Assembly: GCA_050330635.1 (NCBI GenBank)
Contig: JBHJNQ010000015.1
Coordinates: 1-64,000, forward strand
From: CADEDH01 sp050330635
GTDB taxonomy: Bacteria; Actinomycetota; Acidimicrobiia; Acidimicrobiales; SZUA-35
DNA: 64,000 nucleotides
Direction of reading: 5' to 3'
The notes under the pieces were generated by a model. It saw only the letters and a program-made list of their open reading frames with translations, did not search any database and was not told the origin of the DNA. Below, one piece after another: positions 51,136-59,653 of the stretch. The stretch's first letter is position 1. Each line of letters starts with the position of its first letter. Made by a program: the position numbers and the translations under genes.

Positions 51136-51672
51136 CTAGAGCACGTCGAACCGGATCTCGCTGATGGCGCAGCCCGCCGGACCGTCCTCCAGTCGGTAGA
51201 CGCAGACCTGGAGCACGTTGTCGGTCGCCCGGATGATCTCCCCATTGGGACAGTTCTCCTCGGGCCCGTAGGTGTACTGCGACAGGGAGCGGGAGGCGCT
51301 GATCTGGTCGGTGATCTCCCCGTCGGCGTCGAGTACCACGTTCATCCGTTCCGGCGGGATGGCGACCCCGTTGATCGTGAGGGTGGCGGCATAGCCAGGG
51401 ATCAGGTCGACCCCGACGGGTTCCCGGCAGGCGCTGGCCTGGCCCGAGGCGGGGAAGAACCCCTCGATGGGGCTCGACGGTGCGGCGGTGGTGGCCGCCC
51501 CGCCCGTGGCCGCCGCCCCACCGTTGGCCCCGGGCGGGGCCTGATCGTTGCCGATCACCTGGGTCTCATCGATGGGCCGGTCGTCCTGGTACAGGGCGCC
51601 GAAGACGAGGGCGGCGAAGGCGGCGCCCACGAGGCCCCCGGTGACCAGCCGCTGGTTCGTCTTCGAGATCAC
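51136..51672 (-). CDS. Membrane-anchored secreted protein of unknown function
   Basis: GTG 51672, preceded by GAGG, gives a 178-residue protein. A short cytoplasmic start (ISKTNQR) is followed by one membrane helix (LVTGGLVGAAFAALVFGALY) and a Gly/Ala/Thr-rich linker (GANGGAAATGGAATTAAPSS). The extracytoplasmic domain has four cysteines (ACREP, ENCPN, QVCVY, AGCAI), which could form two disulfides. I recognise no family. It is convergent with ligA and lies 158 bp from the divergent kinase gene. Confidence 0.68.
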   Translation of the reverse strand: MISKTNQRLVTGGLVGAAFAALVFGALYQDDRPIDETQVIGNDQAPPGANGGAAATGGAATTAAPSSPIEGFFPASGQASACREPVGVDLIPGYAATLTINGVAIPPERMNVVLDADGEITDQISASRSLSQYTYGPEENCPNGEIIRATDNVLQVCVYRLEDGPAGCAISEIRFDVL

Positions 51673-51830
51673 GGTGTCCTCACGGTGCCATTGTGCCAAT
51701 CCCCGGTGCCGGTCAGAACATCGGGCCCGTGGGGGGCGATTCGCCATGGGAACGCCACTCCATCGCCACGAGGGCGTAGCATGATCGACGGTTTCGGCGG
51801 GACCAGCCAGCGACAACCCAACTGGATGGC

Positions 51831-54689
51831 ATGTCTGATCTCCCGCCGCAGGACAACCAGCCCCGTTCCCCCTTCGACGCCGACGACGTCATCGGCGTCG
51901 TGCTCGGGGGCCGCTACCGCCTGGTGGCGCCCATCGGCGCCGGGGCCTCCGCCCGCGTCTACCTGGCCGACGACCTCCTCCTCGACCGGCAGGTGGCCGT
52001 CAAATGCCTCCGGCCGGGGTTGACCGACGACAGCCGCTTCCTCCGCCGCTTCCGTGCCGAGGCCAGGGCTACGGCGCAACTCAGCCATCCCAACCTCGTG
52101 GCCGTCTACGACTGGGGCGAGGACGAGGCGGCGGCGTATCTCGTCACCGAGGTCCTCCTGGGTGGCAGCCTGCTCGACCTCCTCGAGCGGGACGATCTGT
52201 TGACCCCGTCGCAGGGTCTGCTGGTGGCGCTCCAGGTGGCACAGGGCCTCCACTTCGCCCACGAGCTGGGATGGGTGCATCGAGACATCAAGCCCGCCAA
52301 CCTCCTGTTCGGGGTGGAGGGGCGGCTGCGGATCGCCGATTTCGGCATCGCCAGGGCGGTGGCGGAGGCGGCATGGACCGAGCCGGAGGGGATCCTGGTC
52401 GGCACCGCCCGCTACGCCGCTCCGGAGCAGGCCGACGGGGGCCGCATCGGCAACCGGGCCGACGTCTACTCGTTGGCGCTCACCGTGGTGGAAGCGGTCA
52501 CGGGCGAGGTGCCGTTGCTCGGCGACTCGGCGCTGGCCACGATGATGCTCCGCCGAGAGCAGGACCTGGGTGGCCTCGATCGTCTGGGCCCGCTCGGTGC
52601 GGCCCTCGAGCCGGCCGGTCGGGCCGATCCGAACGCCCGACCCAGCGCCGGGGTGCTCATCGAGTCGTTGACCCGGGCCGCCCGTTCCCTGCCCCGGCCC
52701 CACCGACTGCCGCTGGCCGGCCCCGATCCGACGCCGTCGCAGGAGACGGACCGGATCGTCGCCTTCCGGTCGGAGGAGCCACTGTTGGTCCTCGGGGCCG
52801 ACGGGGCCGCGGTGGAGCAGGACGATGACGGCGCGATCGTGGTCGACATCGAGATCGATCTCGTGGTCGAGCGGCTCCCGGACGAGGGCTCGATGGCGCT
52901 TCCCGCGGTCGCCGCCGCCTCCGAGGCGGACGACGACGGCGACCCGAGTGGCGACGGTCACCGGCTCCGTCCCGGCGATCGGATCAAGTCCCGACCCATC
53001 CCCCTCCCGCCGGACGTCGACGACGTCCTGGCCGGCATCCTGATCGATGGGTCGACGCGTCCCGAGCCGGCCGCTGGACCCACGGCCCCGCCGCTCGACG
53101 ATGACACCAGGGGCTTCGTCGCAACCGGCGCCCTGATCGACCTCACCGTTCCCCTCGAGCCGTACGACCGCAGCGAAGCCGACCGGAGCGAAGCCGACGG
53201 CAGCGCGATCGCCCGAAGCGCGGGCGACGGCGGCGCGGGCGACGGTGACTTCCTGGCCGCCGGGCTGTCGCTCTTCTCGGGTCTCGTCCTCGGAGAGCTC
53301 GAATCGCCGCCGGTGCCCGCCGCCGCCCGGCCTCGCGCCGACCACACGCCGCGTCGATCGAACGTCGACGAGGTCCTAGCCGAGGTCGGCATCGCCGACC
53401 GGGTGCTCAACCCGTCACCGTTCCTCGATGAGGGCGACGCCCCTGCCGGCCCGGTGCGCCCCACCCGCCTGTTCGACCTCGATCCCATCGAACCCGAGCT
53501 CGTGCCGATGCCGTTCGAGTCCCGTCCCAGCGCGCCGGCCGAACCCCGTCCCACCGGGGCGGTCGCCGTCGTCGTCACCGACCCCGAGACCCCGACCCCG
53601 AGCTCGCCGATCCCGACGACGGCGTCGCCGACGACCCCGGCGCTGTCGCCTCCGCAGTCCCCGCAGTCCCCACAGCACCCGACGCCCCTGGAGCTGGCGC
53701 CGCGAGGCTACGACCTGCCGGCCCTACCCGACCCCGTCGAACCGGGACCGGGCCCGTGGCCCCTCCACCCGTCCGACCGGGCCCGGGGCATCGTCGCCGT
53801 CCTCCTCGGCACGGCAGCCGTGGCGGCGCTGATCGTCGGCCTGGTGGCCATGCTCCGCCCCGCGGCCGAAGAAGCGGCCCCGCCGACGACCACCCCGGTG
53901 GTCGAGTCTCTCGTCGGGCGGACCGTGGCCGACGTCACCGCCATGGCCGAGGCCAATGGTTGGGATCTGACGGCGACCGAGCTCCGCCAGGACGGCACGA
54001 CGGCTGGCGAGATCGTGGCCCAGCAACCCCAGCCGGGGCGTCTGCTGGGGCCCGGTGGCCAGCTGACCGTCGCCGTGTCCCTCGGTCCGGAGCTCCGGAC
54101 CGTGCCCTCGATCGTCGGTCGCACCGTCGACGAGGCATCGGCCGTGCTCACCGACTCGAGCCTGGCCATCGGTGTGATCACCCATCGTCACGACGGGCAC
54201 ACGGCCGAGGGTCGGATCCTGGCGCTCCGGGTCGGGGGCGTGACCGCGTCGTCGCAGTTGGAGACCGGTACGGGCGTCGACCTGGTGGTCAGCGCCGGCC
54301 CCGCCACCGCTCCGATGCCGTCGTTCGTGGGCCTCAGCCGGGAGCGGGCGCTGGCCCAGGCCGCCAGCCTCGGCCTGGTCGTCGTCGAGGAGGAGGACCA
54401 TTCGACGACCTATCCCGAGGGGCAGGTGATCCACACCGAACCCCCGACTGGTGCGGCGGTCGTCCCCGGCGATGGCCTGACCCTCGTGCTGTCGTCGGGG
54501 CCGTCGTTCGCCATCATCCCCGACGTCGTCGGCCTCGACCCGATCGAGGCGGCCGACCGTCTCACCGCCGCCGGTTTCGTCGTCGTCGACACGGTCGGGC
54601 CGCCCGATCAGGGCGTTACGGCGACGGCCCCGCCGGCCGGCGAGTCGCACCCCGAGGGAACCTCGGTCGTGCTGCTCACCGAGACCTGA
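51831..54689 (+). CDS. PASTA-domain serine/threonine protein kinase
   Basis: This is a PknB/StkP-type receptor kinase for envelope and growth control. The 952-residue protein has a kinase domain at about residues 28-290 with GAGASARVYLAD, VAVKCL (about K56), HRDIKPANLLF (about 149-159) and DFGIARA. A very long, acidic, Pro/Ala-rich cytoplasmic linker (about 290-650) precedes one membrane helix (about 653-675, IVAVLLGTAAVAALIVGLVAML). Four extracellular PASTA repeats follow to the end, beginning near SLVGRTVADV, SIVGRTVDEA, SFVGLSRERA and DVVGLDPIEA. No pstP, rodA or pbpA gene is adjacent, unlike in mycobacteria. Confidence 0.95.
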   Translation: MSDLPPQDNQPRSPFDADDVIGVVLGGRYRLVAPIGAGASARVYLADDLLLDRQVAVKCLRPGLTDDSRFLRRFRAEARATAQLSHPNLVAVYDWGEDEAAAYLVTEVLLGGSLLDLLERDDLLTPSQGLLVALQVAQGLHFAHELGWVHRDIKPANLLFGVEGRLRIADFGIARAVAEAAWTEPEGILVGTARYAAPEQADGGRIGNRADVYSLALTVVEAVTGEVPLLGDSALATMMLRREQDLGGLDRLGPLGAALEPAGRADPNARPSAGVLIESLTRAARSLPRPHRLPLAGPDPTPSQETDRIVAFRSEEPLLVLGADGAAVEQDDDGAIVVDIEIDLVVERLPDEGSMALPAVAAASEADDDGDPSGDGHRLRPGDRIKSRPIPLPPDVDDVLAGILIDGSTRPEPAAGPTAPPLDDDTRGFVATGALIDLTVPLEPYDRSEADRSEADGSAIARSAGDGGAGDGDFLAAGLSLFSGLVLGELESPPVPAAARPRADHTPRRSNVDEVLAEVGIADRVLNPSPFLDEGDAPAGPVRPTRLFDLDPIEPELVPMPFESRPSAPAEPRPTGAVAVVVTDPETPTPSSPIPTTASPTTPALSPPQSPQSPQHPTPLELAPRGYDLPALPDPVEPGPGPWPLHPSDRARGIVAVLLGTAAVAALIVGLVAMLRPAAEEAAPPTTTPVVESLVGRTVADVTAMAEANGWDLTATELRQDGTTAGEIVAQQPQPGRLLGPGGQLTVAVSLGPELRTVPSIVGRTVDEASAVLTDSSLAIGVITHRHDGHTAEGRILALRVGGVTASSQLETGTGVDLVVSAGPATAPMPSFVGLSRERALAQAASLGLVVVEEEDHSTTYPEGQVIHTEPPTGAAVVPGDGLTLVLSSGPSFAIIPDVVGLDPIEAADRLTAAGFVVVDTVGPPDQGVTATAPPAGESHPEGTSVVLLTET

Positions 54690-54693
54690 GTCG

Positions 54694-55122
54694 CTACTGG
54701 TCGTCGGCGGTGAAGGCGCGCATCTCGCGGTAGATCTCGGCCGCCACGGGATCGTTCTCGGGAGGGCCCCCGGCCTGGAGGACGAGCAGCTTCGATGCGT
54801 CGCCCTCGACCAGGATCTTCCCCCCGAAGAAGGCCTGCATCACGGCCTGCGGGTCGCGGGTGACGAACGCCGCCTTGGCCGTGTCGTAGTCGACGGTGAT
54901 CGTGGCCTCGGCGTCGGGGAGGAGGCCGGCCTCGATGATGGTCTGGCCGGTGGAGGAGTCGATGTGGCCCTCCATGCTGCCTGCCCGGTGGGGGATGTCG
55001 GTTACGACCACGTTGAGCTTGACCGGCATCGGGGGCGGGGGGACGTCGTCCTCGTAGCGGGCCCGGAGGGCTCGGGCCTCCTCGATCCACTCGTCTGACA
55101 GGAAGGGATGGGGGGCGCTCAC
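54694..55122 (-). CDS. SCP2 sterol-binding-fold protein
   Basis: The 142-residue product has the SCP2-like layout: KLNVVVTDIPHRAGSMEGHIDS, then ATITVDYDTAKAAFVTRDPQAVMQAFFGGKILVEGDASKLL. SCP2 proteins bind lipids or acyl-CoA in a hydrophobic tunnel. GTG 55122 has TACCGT ending 7 nt upstream, which selects this start over the in-frame GTG at 55131. It is divergent from the ferredoxin gene. The ligand is unknown. Confidence 0.83.
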   Translation of the reverse strand: MSAPHPFLSDEWIEEARALRARYEDDVPPPPMPVKLNVVVTDIPHRAGSMEGHIDSSTGQTIIEAGLLPDAEATITVDYDTAKAAFVTRDPQAVMQAFFGGKILVEGDASKLLVLQAGGPPENDPVAAEIYREMRAFTADDQ

Positions 55123-55129
55123 CTCGACC

Positions 55130-55135
55130 ACGGTA
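55130..55135 (-). promoter_or_regulatory. Probable -10 (leaderless) of the SCP2 gene
   Basis: TACCGT on the - strand ends 7 nt before GTG 55122. Confidence 0.45.
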
Positions 55136-55148
55136 TCCGCCACCCGAC

Positions 55149-55154
55149 TACCGT
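55149..55154 (+). promoter_or_regulatory. Probable -10 (leaderless) of the ferredoxin gene
   Basis: TACCGT ends 8 nt before ATG 55163. It is a second TACCGT facing away from the one serving SCP2. Confidence 0.45.
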
Positions 55155-55162
55155 GGACGACG

Positions 55163-55483
55163 ATGGCCGACGGCACCGACACACGCACGGCTCGCCAGCT
55201 GAGGCTGGAGACGCAGCAGCGAAACCCCCAGTGGAAGAACCCGCCGCTCAAGATCGACATGGACATCTGCATCAACTGCGATGCCTGCTTCCGGGCCTGT
55301 CCCCGCCCCTTCGGCGCCATCTTCAACCACGACATCGACGTGATCATCATCCCCGAGCTGTGCTCCGGGTGCGACAAGTGCCTCGATCCGTGCCCCGTCG
55401 ACTGCATACACCCGGACCCCGACTGGACCCCGTCGCCCGCCACCTGGTGGGCCGAGCCGGCGACCAACGATCCCTACGCCTGA
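55163..55483 (+). CDS. 2[4Fe-4S] ferredoxin-like protein
   Basis: The 106-residue product has a 28-residue polar N-terminal leader. Two 4Fe-4S motifs follow: CINCDACFRACP and CSGCDKCLDPCPVDC. A C-terminal extension (TPSPATWWAEPATNDPYA) completes it. It probably carries electrons for an oxidoreductase, but no obvious partner is adjacent. The start is ATG 55163, with a -10 hexamer 8 nt upstream. It is convergent with the MBL-fold gene, 36 bp away. Confidence 0.9.
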   Translation: MADGTDTRTARQLRLETQQRNPQWKNPPLKIDMDICINCDACFRACPRPFGAIFNHDIDVIIIPELCSGCDKCLDPCPVDCIHPDPDWTPSPATWWAEPATNDPYA

Positions 55484-55519
55484 GCCGGGCCACCGACGCC
55501 GGGGTGTCACGACCCGGCC

Positions 55520-56293
55520 TCAGGGGCGGCGCCGGGTGAGGTAGGCCCGAGCCAGTTCCCGGAGCCGTTCACGACCGAAACTGGGGTCGTGGCCACCGTG
55601 GACGACGGTCACCGGGAGGTCGAGCAGGCGTTCCATGGTGGTGCAGTACCGGTCGATGTCGGAACCGGGCAGCTGGTCGAGGAGCGGTCCGTCGTAGACG
55701 GCGTCGCCGGAGAACAACACGCCGGTGGCCACTTCCCACAGGCCGACCGAACCGGGGGAGTGCCCGGGGAGGTGCAGAACCTCGAACCGCCTGTCCCCGA
55801 GGTCGATGATGTCGCCCTCGTCGATCAGCCGTGTCACCCGGGCCGGCTCCTGATGGAAGCCCTCGAGCACCATGCCGGCCGGAAGCGCCGAAACGAAGTA
55901 GCGGAAGTCGACCTCGTACCCGGCCGCCTGCAGCGACCTGACGCCCTCGTCACCCCAGGCTTCGAAGATGTCCAGCGAGTGGAGCGTCGGCCGCTCGATG
56001 GCGTGGGCCTCCGCCGGATGGATCAGCACGTCGTCGAACTCGTGGTGGGAGCCGACGTGGTCGGCATGGCCGTGGGTCGCCACGGCGGTCACCGAGCGGT
56101 CCAACAAGTCCTGAGCCTCGTCGAGCAGGCTGCCCACGCCCATGCCGGTGTCGACGATCATGTCACGCACCGAGCCGCGGACGTGCCAGATGTTGCACCG
56201 CATCAGCGGCACCACGTACGGCTCCCACAACAGGGTGATCCCGTCGTCCAACGATCGGCGGTCGAACCAGCGATCGGCGATCCCGAGGGTCAT
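55520..56293 (-). CDS. Metallo-beta-lactamase-fold hydrolase
   Basis: The 257-residue protein has the metal motif THGHADHVGSH (HxHxDH), then LHLPGHSPGSVGLWEVATGVLFSGDAVYDG (metal His and bridging Asp) and VVHGGHDPSF with the last His. This is a glyoxalase II-like or general MBL-fold hydrolase with two metals. Start ATG 56293 has TACACT ending 6 nt upstream. The longer frame to 56557 is antisense to gatC. The substrate is unknown. Confidence 0.88.
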   Translation of the reverse strand: MTLGIADRWFDRRSLDDGITLLWEPYVVPLMRCNIWHVRGSVRDMIVDTGMGVGSLLDEAQDLLDRSVTAVATHGHADHVGSHHEFDDVLIHPAEAHAIERPTLHSLDIFEAWGDEGVRSLQAAGYEVDFRYFVSALPAGMVLEGFHQEPARVTRLIDEGDIIDLGDRRFEVLHLPGHSPGSVGLWEVATGVLFSGDAVYDGPLLDQLPGSDIDRYCTTMERLLDLPVTVVHGGHDPSFGRERLRELARAYLTRRRP

Positions 56294-56299
56294 CTCCAG

Positions 56300-56305
56300 A
56301 GTGTA
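56300..56305 (-). promoter_or_regulatory. Probable -10 (leaderless) of the MBL-fold gene
   Basis: TACACT on the - strand ends 6 nt before ATG 56293. Confidence 0.4.
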
Positions 56306-56362
56306 GAACTCGCCCCGGGGGCCGCTCGGTCGAACGACCGTCGTGCGGCGCCCCGACCCCCG

Positions 56363-56368
56363 TACCCT
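56363..56368 (+). promoter_or_regulatory. Probable -10 (leaderless) of the gatCAB operon
   Basis: TACCCT ends 7 nt before GTG 56376 of gatC, without a ribosome site. Confidence 0.45.
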
Positions 56369-56375
56369 GGGATCG

Positions 56376-56702
56376 GTGACCGAACCAGACCCGAACGAAC
56401 CGGGCCATCTCACGACCGACGACGTGGCCAAGGTGGCGTCGCTGGCCCTACTCGAGCTGTCCGACGCCGAGCTCGAGCGGTTCACGGGCCAGCTCGACGC
56501 CGTGCTCGACCGGGCCCGGGAGCTGGCCGCCTTCGACCTCGACGGCGTGCCGCCCACCGCCCACCCCTACCCGCTGGTCAACGTGTTCCGGGCCGACGTC
56601 CCGGTGGCGGCCGCCGGGGTGGCCGACGAGGCCCTGGCCGCCGCCCCCGCCGTCGAGGACCGCCAGTTCAAGGTCCCGCCGGCCCTGGGGGAGGAGCCGT
56701 GA
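56376..56702 (+). CDS. gatC: Asp/Glu-tRNA amidotransferase subunit C
   Basis: GatC stabilises the GatCAB complex, which converts misacylated Glu-tRNA-Gln (and Asp-tRNA-Asn) to the correct amide. The 108-residue product has the family start LTTDDVAKVASLALLELSDAELERF and the middle DLDGVPPTAHPYPLVNVFRAD. GTG 56376 is chosen because the -10 hexamer lies 7 nt upstream and homology starts soon after. The stop overlaps the gatA GTG by 4 nt. Confidence 0.93.
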   Translation: MTEPDPNEPGHLTTDDVAKVASLALLELSDAELERFTGQLDAVLDRARELAAFDLDGVPPTAHPYPLVNVFRADVPVAAAGVADEALAAAPAVEDRQFKVPPALGEEP

Positions 56703-58144
56703 GCCCGGGCCCCCGGAACGCCTCCGCCGTCTCCATCGCCGCCCAGGTTCGGGCCGGTGAGCGCCGCGCGGTCGACATCGTCGACGAGCATCTGGCCCGG
56801 ATCGGGGCCGGCGACGACGAGCTCCACGCCTTCAATCACGTCATGGTCGACGAGGCCCGGGCGGCGGCCGCCGCCGTCGACGCCGCGGTGGCCGCCGGCC
56901 GCGACCCGGGCCCGCTGGCCGGGGTGCCGGTGGCCCTCAAGGACAACCTGTGCACCCGGGGCATCCCCACCACGTGCTCGTCCCGGATCCTGGAGGGGTG
57001 GCGGCCCCCCTACGACGCCACGGTGGTCGAGCGGCTGCGGGCGGCGGGAGCGGTCATCGTCGGCAAGACCAACCTCGACGAGTTCGCCATGGGCTCGTCG
57101 ACCGAGAACTCCGCCTTCGGGCCCACCCGCAACCCCCACGATCACGACCGGGTCCCCGGGGGATCGTCGGGGGGGTCGGCGGCGGCGGTGGCCGCCGGAT
57201 TCGCCCCGCTGGCCTTCGGGTCCGACACCGGTGGCTCGATCCGCCAACCGGCCGCCCTGTGCGGGGTGGTCGGGGCCAAGCCGACCTACGGTGCGGTCAG
57301 CCGCTACGGACTGGTGGCCTTCGCCAGCTCACTCGACCAGATCGGGCCGTTCGCCACCGACGTCACCGCCGCCGCACTGGCCCTGATGGTCATCGCCGGG
57401 CACGACGAGCGCGACTCCACGTCGATCCCGGAGCCCTTCCCGTCGCTGACCGACGAGCTCGAGCGGGGCGTCGACGGGCTCCGCATCGGGGTCATCGCCG
57501 AGCTGGCCGGCGGCGGCCTCGATGGCTTCGAGCCCGAGGTGCTGGCCCGGACCACGGAGGCGGCCGACGCCCTCGCCGCCGCCGGCGCCAAGGTCGAGAC
57601 GGTGTCGGTCCCTTCGACCGTGGCCGGCCTCTCGGCCTACTACATGATCGCACCGGCCGAGGCCTCGTCGAACCTGGCCCGCTACGACGGTGTGCGCTAC
57701 GGCCTGCGCCTCGACGGGCCCAACACGGCGGCCATGATGACGGCGTCGCGCACCGCCGGCTTCGGGCCGGAGGTCAAGCGCCGGATCATGCTCGGCACCT
57801 ACGCCCTGTCGGCCGGCTACTGGGACGCCTTCTACGGCCGGGCCCAACGGGTGCGGACGTTGATGATCCAGGAGTTCGAGCGGGTCTACGCCGACCACGA
57901 CCTGCTGCTGACCCCGACGTCGCCCTGCGTGGCCTTCCCCTTCGGGGCCAAGGCCGACCCCCTGACCATGTACCTCAACGACGTCTGCACGATCCCGTCC
58001 AACCTGACGGGTCAGCCCGCCATCTCGGTCCCGTTCGGTACCGGGGCCGACGGTCTGCCGGTCGGTGTGCAGCTCATGGCCCCCCTCCTCGGTGAGGCCA
58101 CCATGTTCCGCGCCGCCCGGGCCCTCGAGGAGGTCGCACCATGA
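56699..58144 (+). CDS. gatA: Asp/Glu-tRNA amidotransferase subunit A
   Basis: GatA is the amidase that releases ammonia from glutamine or asparagine. The 481-residue product has the amidase signature: K81 in VALKDN, then GSSTENSAFGPTRNP and GGSSGGSAAAVAAG holding the cis-Ser and nucleophile Ser. It starts at GTG 56699, overlapping gatC. Its last codons overlap the gatB ATG. A free-standing gatCAB implies that glutaminyl- and/or asparaginyl-tRNA is made indirectly here. Confidence 0.97.
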   Translation: MSPGPRNASAVSIAAQVRAGERRAVDIVDEHLARIGAGDDELHAFNHVMVDEARAAAAAVDAAVAAGRDPGPLAGVPVALKDNLCTRGIPTTCSSRILEGWRPPYDATVVERLRAAGAVIVGKTNLDEFAMGSSTENSAFGPTRNPHDHDRVPGGSSGGSAAAVAAGFAPLAFGSDTGGSIRQPAALCGVVGAKPTYGAVSRYGLVAFASSLDQIGPFATDVTAAALALMVIAGHDERDSTSIPEPFPSLTDELERGVDGLRIGVIAELAGGGLDGFEPEVLARTTEAADALAAAGAKVETVSVPSTVAGLSAYYMIAPAEASSNLARYDGVRYGLRLDGPNTAAMMTASRTAGFGPEVKRRIMLGTYALSAGYWDAFYGRAQRVRTLMIQEFERVYADHDLLLTPTSPCVAFPFGAKADPLTMYLNDVCTIPSNLTGQPAISVPFGTGADGLPVGVQLMAPLLGEATMFRAARALEEVAP

Positions 58145-59622
58145 CCGAGGTCTACTCCACCGGCACCGATCTGCCGACCCTCGACGCCGACCAGGGCCTG
58201 CTCCCCGACGGGTGGGAGATGATCATCGGTCTCGAGGTCCACGCCGAGCTGGCCACCGAGACCAAGATGTTCTCCCCGGCCCCCAACCGCTTCGGGGCCG
58301 CCCCCAACACCAACGTCCACCCGGTGTGCCTCGGGCTCCCGGGCACCCTGCCCGTGGTCAACGGGCGGGCGGTGGAGCTGGCGATCAGGATCGGCCTCGC
58401 CCTCAACTGCACCGTCCAGCGCTGCGTGTTCGCCAGGAAGAACTACTTCTACCCCGACATGCCGAAGGACTACCAGATCAGCCAGTACGAGGAGCCGCTC
58501 AACCTCGACGGCTGGCTGGAGCTGCCGTCGGGGACGACCGTCGGCATCGAACGGGCCCACCTGGAGGAGGACACCGGCAAGTCGACCCACGTCGGCACGT
58601 CGGGCCGGATCCACGACGCCGGCTACTCCCTCGTCGACTACAACCGGGCCGGGGTGCCCCTCATCGAGATCGTGTCCCGCCCCGACATCCGGGGACCCGA
58701 GCAGGCCCGCCAGTACGTCGCCGAGCTGCGCGCCATCCTCGTCGCCGTCGGGGCCAGCGACGGCAAGATGGAGGAGGGCTCGCTGCGGGTCGACGCCAAC
58801 GTGTCGGTCCGCCCCACCGGGGTCGACGAGCTGCGGACCCGGTGCGAGATCAAGAACGTCAACTCCCTGCGGTCGCTCGGTCGGGCCATCGAGTACGAGG
58901 CCCGCCGCCACGTCGAGCTCTACGAGGCCGGTGAGCGGCCGATCCAGGAGACCCGTCACTGGGACGAGGAGGGCGGGCGGACCCGGCCCGGGCGATCGAA
59001 GGAGGAGGCCGAGGACTACCGCTACTTCCCCGATCCCGACCTGCTGCCCATCGACCCCTCGCCCCAGTGGATCGACGAGATCCGGGCCTCCCTCCCGGCC
59101 CTGCCCCGGGAGCGGCGCCACGCCCTGCTCGACCGGGGCGCCGACCACGACGGGGCGGCCATCGCCGTCGGGCGCGATCTCGACGGCCTGGCGGTGGCCG
59201 CCATCGACGCCGGGGCCAACGTCGATCGGGTGCTGACCCATGTGGCCAACAACCTGGCCGTCGACGGGGCCGATGCCCTCGATCCCGGTGATTTCGCCCG
59301 GCTCGTGACCATGGAGACCGACGGGTCCCTGACCGCCACCCAGGCCAAGCAGGTCCTGGCCGACATGGTCGTCACCGGCCGCGACCCGGTCACGATCGCC
59401 GCCGAGAAGGGGTTCGAGGCCATGGACACCGGCGAGCTGGAGGCGGTGCTCGACCGGATCATCGCCGCCAACGGTGACGAGTGGAGCCGCTACGTCGACG
59501 GCGACGACAAGGACCGGGGCAAGCTCGGTGGCTGGTTCACCGGGCAGGTCATGAAGGCGACCCGGGGCCAGGCCGACGGCAAGGTCGTCAACGAGCTCCT
59601 CGAGCGGCGCCGCCAGGGCTGA
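58141..59622 (+). CDS. gatB: Asp/Glu-tRNA amidotransferase subunit B
   Basis: GatB binds the misacylated tRNA and transamidates it after ATP-dependent activation. The 493-residue protein has IIGLEVHAELATETKMFS, PVCLGLPGTLPVVN, KNYFYPDMPKDYQISQYEEP and LEEDTGKSTH, all conserved. DYNRAGVPLIEIVSRPD and the C-terminal YqeY-like tail domain (LDRIIAANGDEWSRYV) follow. The ATG overlaps the gatA stop by 4 nt. In mycobacteria pfkA separates gatA from gatB; here they are contiguous. Confidence 0.97.
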   Translation: MTEVYSTGTDLPTLDADQGLLPDGWEMIIGLEVHAELATETKMFSPAPNRFGAAPNTNVHPVCLGLPGTLPVVNGRAVELAIRIGLALNCTVQRCVFARKNYFYPDMPKDYQISQYEEPLNLDGWLELPSGTTVGIERAHLEEDTGKSTHVGTSGRIHDAGYSLVDYNRAGVPLIEIVSRPDIRGPEQARQYVAELRAILVAVGASDGKMEEGSLRVDANVSVRPTGVDELRTRCEIKNVNSLRSLGRAIEYEARRHVELYEAGERPIQETRHWDEEGGRTRPGRSKEEAEDYRYFPDPDLLPIDPSPQWIDEIRASLPALPRERRHALLDRGADHDGAAIAVGRDLDGLAVAAIDAGANVDRVLTHVANNLAVDGADALDPGDFARLVTMETDGSLTATQAKQVLADMVVTGRDPVTIAAEKGFEAMDTGELEAVLDRIIAANGDEWSRYVDGDDKDRGKLGGWFTGQVMKATRGQADGKVVNELLERRRQG

Positions 59623-59653
59623 TTCCCGAAGGGGATGGCGGCCGCAGGGGCGG

